From an uncultured Collinsella sp. (lineage in GTDB: Bacteria; Actinomycetota; Coriobacteriia; Coriobacteriales; Coriobacteriaceae), in contig CAADVJ010000100.1 in NCBI GenBank assembly GCA_900752475.1, positions 1-7,394 on the forward strand: a DNA stretch of 7,394 bases. Reading direction: 5' to 3'. Shown one piece after another: positions 5,811 through 7,394 of the stretch. Within the stretch, counting starts at the first letter, position 1, and each line of letters opens with the position of its first letter. The notes beneath the pieces are model-generated. The model had not been told where the DNA came from. It ran no database searches and saw only the letters and a program-made list of their open reading frames with translations. The position numbers and the translations under genes were made by a program.

Positions 5811-5851
5811 TTATTGAATCGCATTGTCACGGCGCTAAGGGAGGGCGGCCG

Positions 5852-6556
5852 GTGAGCTTTATCAATACCATTCGCGAGGACATCAAGACCGTCCAGACGC
5901 AAGACCCCGCCGCGCAAAACGGTCTGGTCATCTTCCTTTCCTATCCTGGCTTGCACGCCAAGTGGAACCACGTGCCCGAGCACTGGCTGTGGGAACACGG
6001 CCATCGATCTCTCGCCCGTGTGCTCTCGCAAATCACCCGCCACATCACCGGCGTCGAGATTCATCCCGCCGCGCAGATCGGCAAGCACTTCTTTATCGAC
6101 CACGCCATGGGCGTCGTTATTGGCGAGACTGCCATCGTGGGCGACAACTGTGCGCTCTACCAGGGCGTCACGCTCGGCGGCACCGGCAACGAGACCGGTA
6201 AGCGCCACCCCACCCTGGGCAACAATGTCACGGTGGGCACGGGCGCCAAGGTGCTTGGCAACATCCACATCGGCAACAACGTCAAAATCGGCGGCAACTC
6301 GGTCGTCGTCAAGGACGTGCCCGACAACTGCACCGTCGTGGGCGTGCCCGGGCGCATCATCAAGCGCAACGGCTGCCGCGTGTTCGAGGAGAGCTTCGAC
6401 GCCAAGCAGCATCGCGAGTACATGCCCGACGATGCCGCCGAGCAGAGCGCCCTCAACCGTCAGGGCATCACCGAAAACGCCCGTCGCGTCAAGGAACTCG
6501 AGCAGGAGGTGGCCGAGCTCAAAGCCCTCGTCGCCAAGCTCGTGGACGAGCGCTAG
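5852..6556 (+). CDS. cysE: Serine O-acetyltransferase
   Basis: Transfers acetyl from acetyl-CoA to serine, giving O-acetylserine, the first step of cysteine synthesis; cytosolic. 234 residues, matching the shorter CysE/EpsC type of Gram-positive bacteria. An N-terminal helical part (1-66) leads into a left-handed beta helix of hexapeptide repeats (about 67-165). The active-site His is H84 in FIDHAMGVVIGETA; E69 in EIHPAAQIG stands where the enterobacterial enzyme has Asp. GVTLGGTGNETGKRHP (105-120) includes H119, and VPGRIIKRNG closes the barrel. Residues 208-234 are a charged heptad-like coiled coil (VKELEQEVAELKALVAKL). The C-terminus is not the ending in Ile that binds cysteine synthase in enteric bacteria. 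Translation starts at GTG 5852, with AAGGGAGG (5837-5844) seven bases before it. No cysK follows. Confidence 0.96.
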   Translation: MSFINTIREDIKTVQTQDPAAQNGLVIFLSYPGLHAKWNHVPEHWLWEHGHRSLARVLSQITRHITGVEIHPAAQIGKHFFIDHAMGVVIGETAIVGDNCALYQGVTLGGTGNETGKRHPTLGNNVTVGTGAKVLGNIHIGNNVKIGGNSVVVKDVPDNCTVVGVPGRIIKRNGCRVFEESFDAKQHREYMPDDAAEQSALNRQGITENARRVKELEQEVAELKALVAKLVDER

Positions 6557-6584
6557 AAGCGGACGGCCACCGACAACATTGACG

Positions 6585-6631
6585 CCAACACAAAAGGCGC
6601 GCCAGGGAATCCGCCCCCGGCGCGCCTTCTT
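6585..6631. terminator. Two-way terminator between cysE and the ABC exporter gene
   Basis: AAGGCGCGCC (6594-6603) pairs with GGCGCGCCTT (6619-6628); inner GGG/CCC pairs extend the stem past one mismatch. On the plus strand the tail is CTTCTTTTCG, serving cysE. On the minus strand it is TTTTGTGTTGG, serving the exporter gene. It lies in a 110-base gap between convergent genes. Confidence 0.88.
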
Positions 6632-6666
6632 TTCGATGTGACATGCGGGACTGCCCCTTTGTCACC

Positions 6667-7394
6667 TTATGCGAACTGGCTTAGGTAGAGGTCGGCATAA
6701 GCGCCCTCGGCAGCCAGCAGCTCCTTGTGCGTACCCTGCTCGATGATATTGCCGTGATCCATGACCAGGATGAGGTCGGCATCGACGATCGTCGACAGAC
6801 GGTGCGCGATCACAAAGCTCGTGCGTCCGCGCATGAGCGCATCCATGGCACGGCCGATGGCGAGCTCGGTGCGCGTGTCCACGCTCGACGTCGCCTCGTC
6901 CAGGATGAGGATCGCCGGGTTGTTGAGCAGCACGCGCGCGATGGTCAGCAGCTGACGTTGGCCCTGGCTGATGCTCTCGGCATCGTTAGCCACACGCGTG
7001 TCGTAGCCCTGCGGCATGGTGCGCACAAAGAAGTCGACCTGAGCGGCACGTGCAGCCGCGACAATCTCCTCGCGCGTCGCCTCGGGACAGCCATAGGCGA
7101 TGTTCTCGGCAATGGTGCCATCGAACAGCCAGGCGTCCTGCAACACCATGCCAAACTGCTGGCGCAGCTCGCCGCGATCCATGCGGCTCGTGTCCACGCC
7201 GTCGAGGGTAATGCGACCACCGTCGATCTCGTAGAAGCGCATGAGCAGATTGATGAGCGTGGTCTTACCCGCACCCGTGGTTCCCACCACCGCGATCTTC
7301 TGACCCGGCTCGGCGGTAAACGACACGTCTCGCATAAGCGGCTTGTTGGGCGGAAAGCCCAACCGCACGCGGTCCAAAGGGACGCCGCCCCCCC
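6667..7394 (-). CDS. ABC exporter, ATP-binding domain (5' part beyond window)
   Basis: The visible 241 or so codons are the C-terminal nucleotide-binding domain of a type I (MsbA/LmrCD-like) exporter. In codons counted from 7377, Walker A is GTTGAGKTT (32-40), the Q-loop is FGMVLQDAWLFDGTIAENIAYG (region 75-96), and the signature is ISQGQRQ (136-142). Walker B is AILILDEATSSVD (155-167) with the catalytic Glu E161, and the H-loop is VIAHRLST (189-196). The D-loop is intact, so this should be an active ATPase. The signature reads ISQGQ instead of LSGGQ, a variant common in multidrug-type exporters. The frame is open to the right edge, and the membrane domain should lie beyond it. TTG at 7377 is not a start; the protein continues upstream. 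Substrate unknown. Confidence 0.93.
   Translation of the reverse strand, partial: GGGVPLDRVRLGFPPNKPLMRDVSFTAEPGQKIAVVGTTGAGKTTLINLLMRFYEIDGGRITLDGVDTSRMDRGELRQQFGMVLQDAWLFDGTIAENIAYGCPEATREEIVAAARAAQVDFFVRTMPQGYDTRVANDAESISQGQRQLLTIARVLLNNPAILILDEATSSVDTRTELAIGRAMDALMRGRTSFVIAHRLSTIVDADLILVMDHGNIIEQGTHKELLAAEGAYADLYLSQFA

Noticed and set aside
5804..6412. A 202-codon minus-strand open frame opposite cysE
   Set aside because: It is the mirror of the hexapeptide-repeat gene, and its apparent repeats come from the antisense of those repeats.
6474..6553. C-terminal coiled coil of CysE as a novel fusion
   Set aside because: As I recall, CysE proteins of the Bacillus type also end in a short charged helix of this kind, so it is a family feature rather than something new.
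7388..7394. Run of seven C at the right edge
   Set aside because: It reads as glycine codons in the exporter frame and may reflect only the window or contig end; there is nothing to interpret.

Overview
The window looks like chromosomal DNA from a high-GC, intestinal-type actinomycete. My best guess is the Coriobacteriia, near Collinsella. That rests on base composition, codon choice, a tRNA gene that encodes its own CCA end, and the look of the IlvE, LemA, DedA and CysE proteins. It is an impression from reading, not a search result.

Layout, left to right. Bases 1-1587 (minus) hold one uninterrupted reading frame that starts as a complete tRNA adenosine deaminase (TadA) and continues, through an Ala/Gly-rich linker, into a glycerate kinase that runs off the left edge. 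A tRNA-Ser(UGA) gene (plus, 1639-1728) is divergent from it. A TetR-family regulator (minus, 1732-2328) ends three bases after the tRNA. It is divergent from lemA (plus, 2528-3079), and the shared control region has an operator-like inverted repeat. The 557 bases between lemA and the convergent ilvE (minus, 3637-4689) are unusually structured: a lemA terminator, a 201-base segment bounded by 20-base inverted repeats, an ilvE-strand terminator, and a 125-base concentric palindrome. Next come dedA (minus, 4980-5627), the divergent serine acetyltransferase gene cysE (plus, 5852-6556), a two-way terminator, and the ATPase end of an ABC exporter (minus, 6667 to the right edge).

The genes are mostly separate housekeeping units, not one pathway. 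They cover tRNA modification plus glycerate phosphorylation, serine-codon decoding, membrane proteins (LemA, DedA, ABC exporter), branched-chain amino acid transamination and cysteine biosynthesis. Strand switches are frequent, so most genes are probably transcribed alone.

The most unusual items are the TadA-glycerate kinase fusion and the inverted-repeat elements between lemA and ilvE. Three minus-strand terminators also share an almost identical tail. I see no phage, CRISPR, toxin-antitoxin or defence genes.
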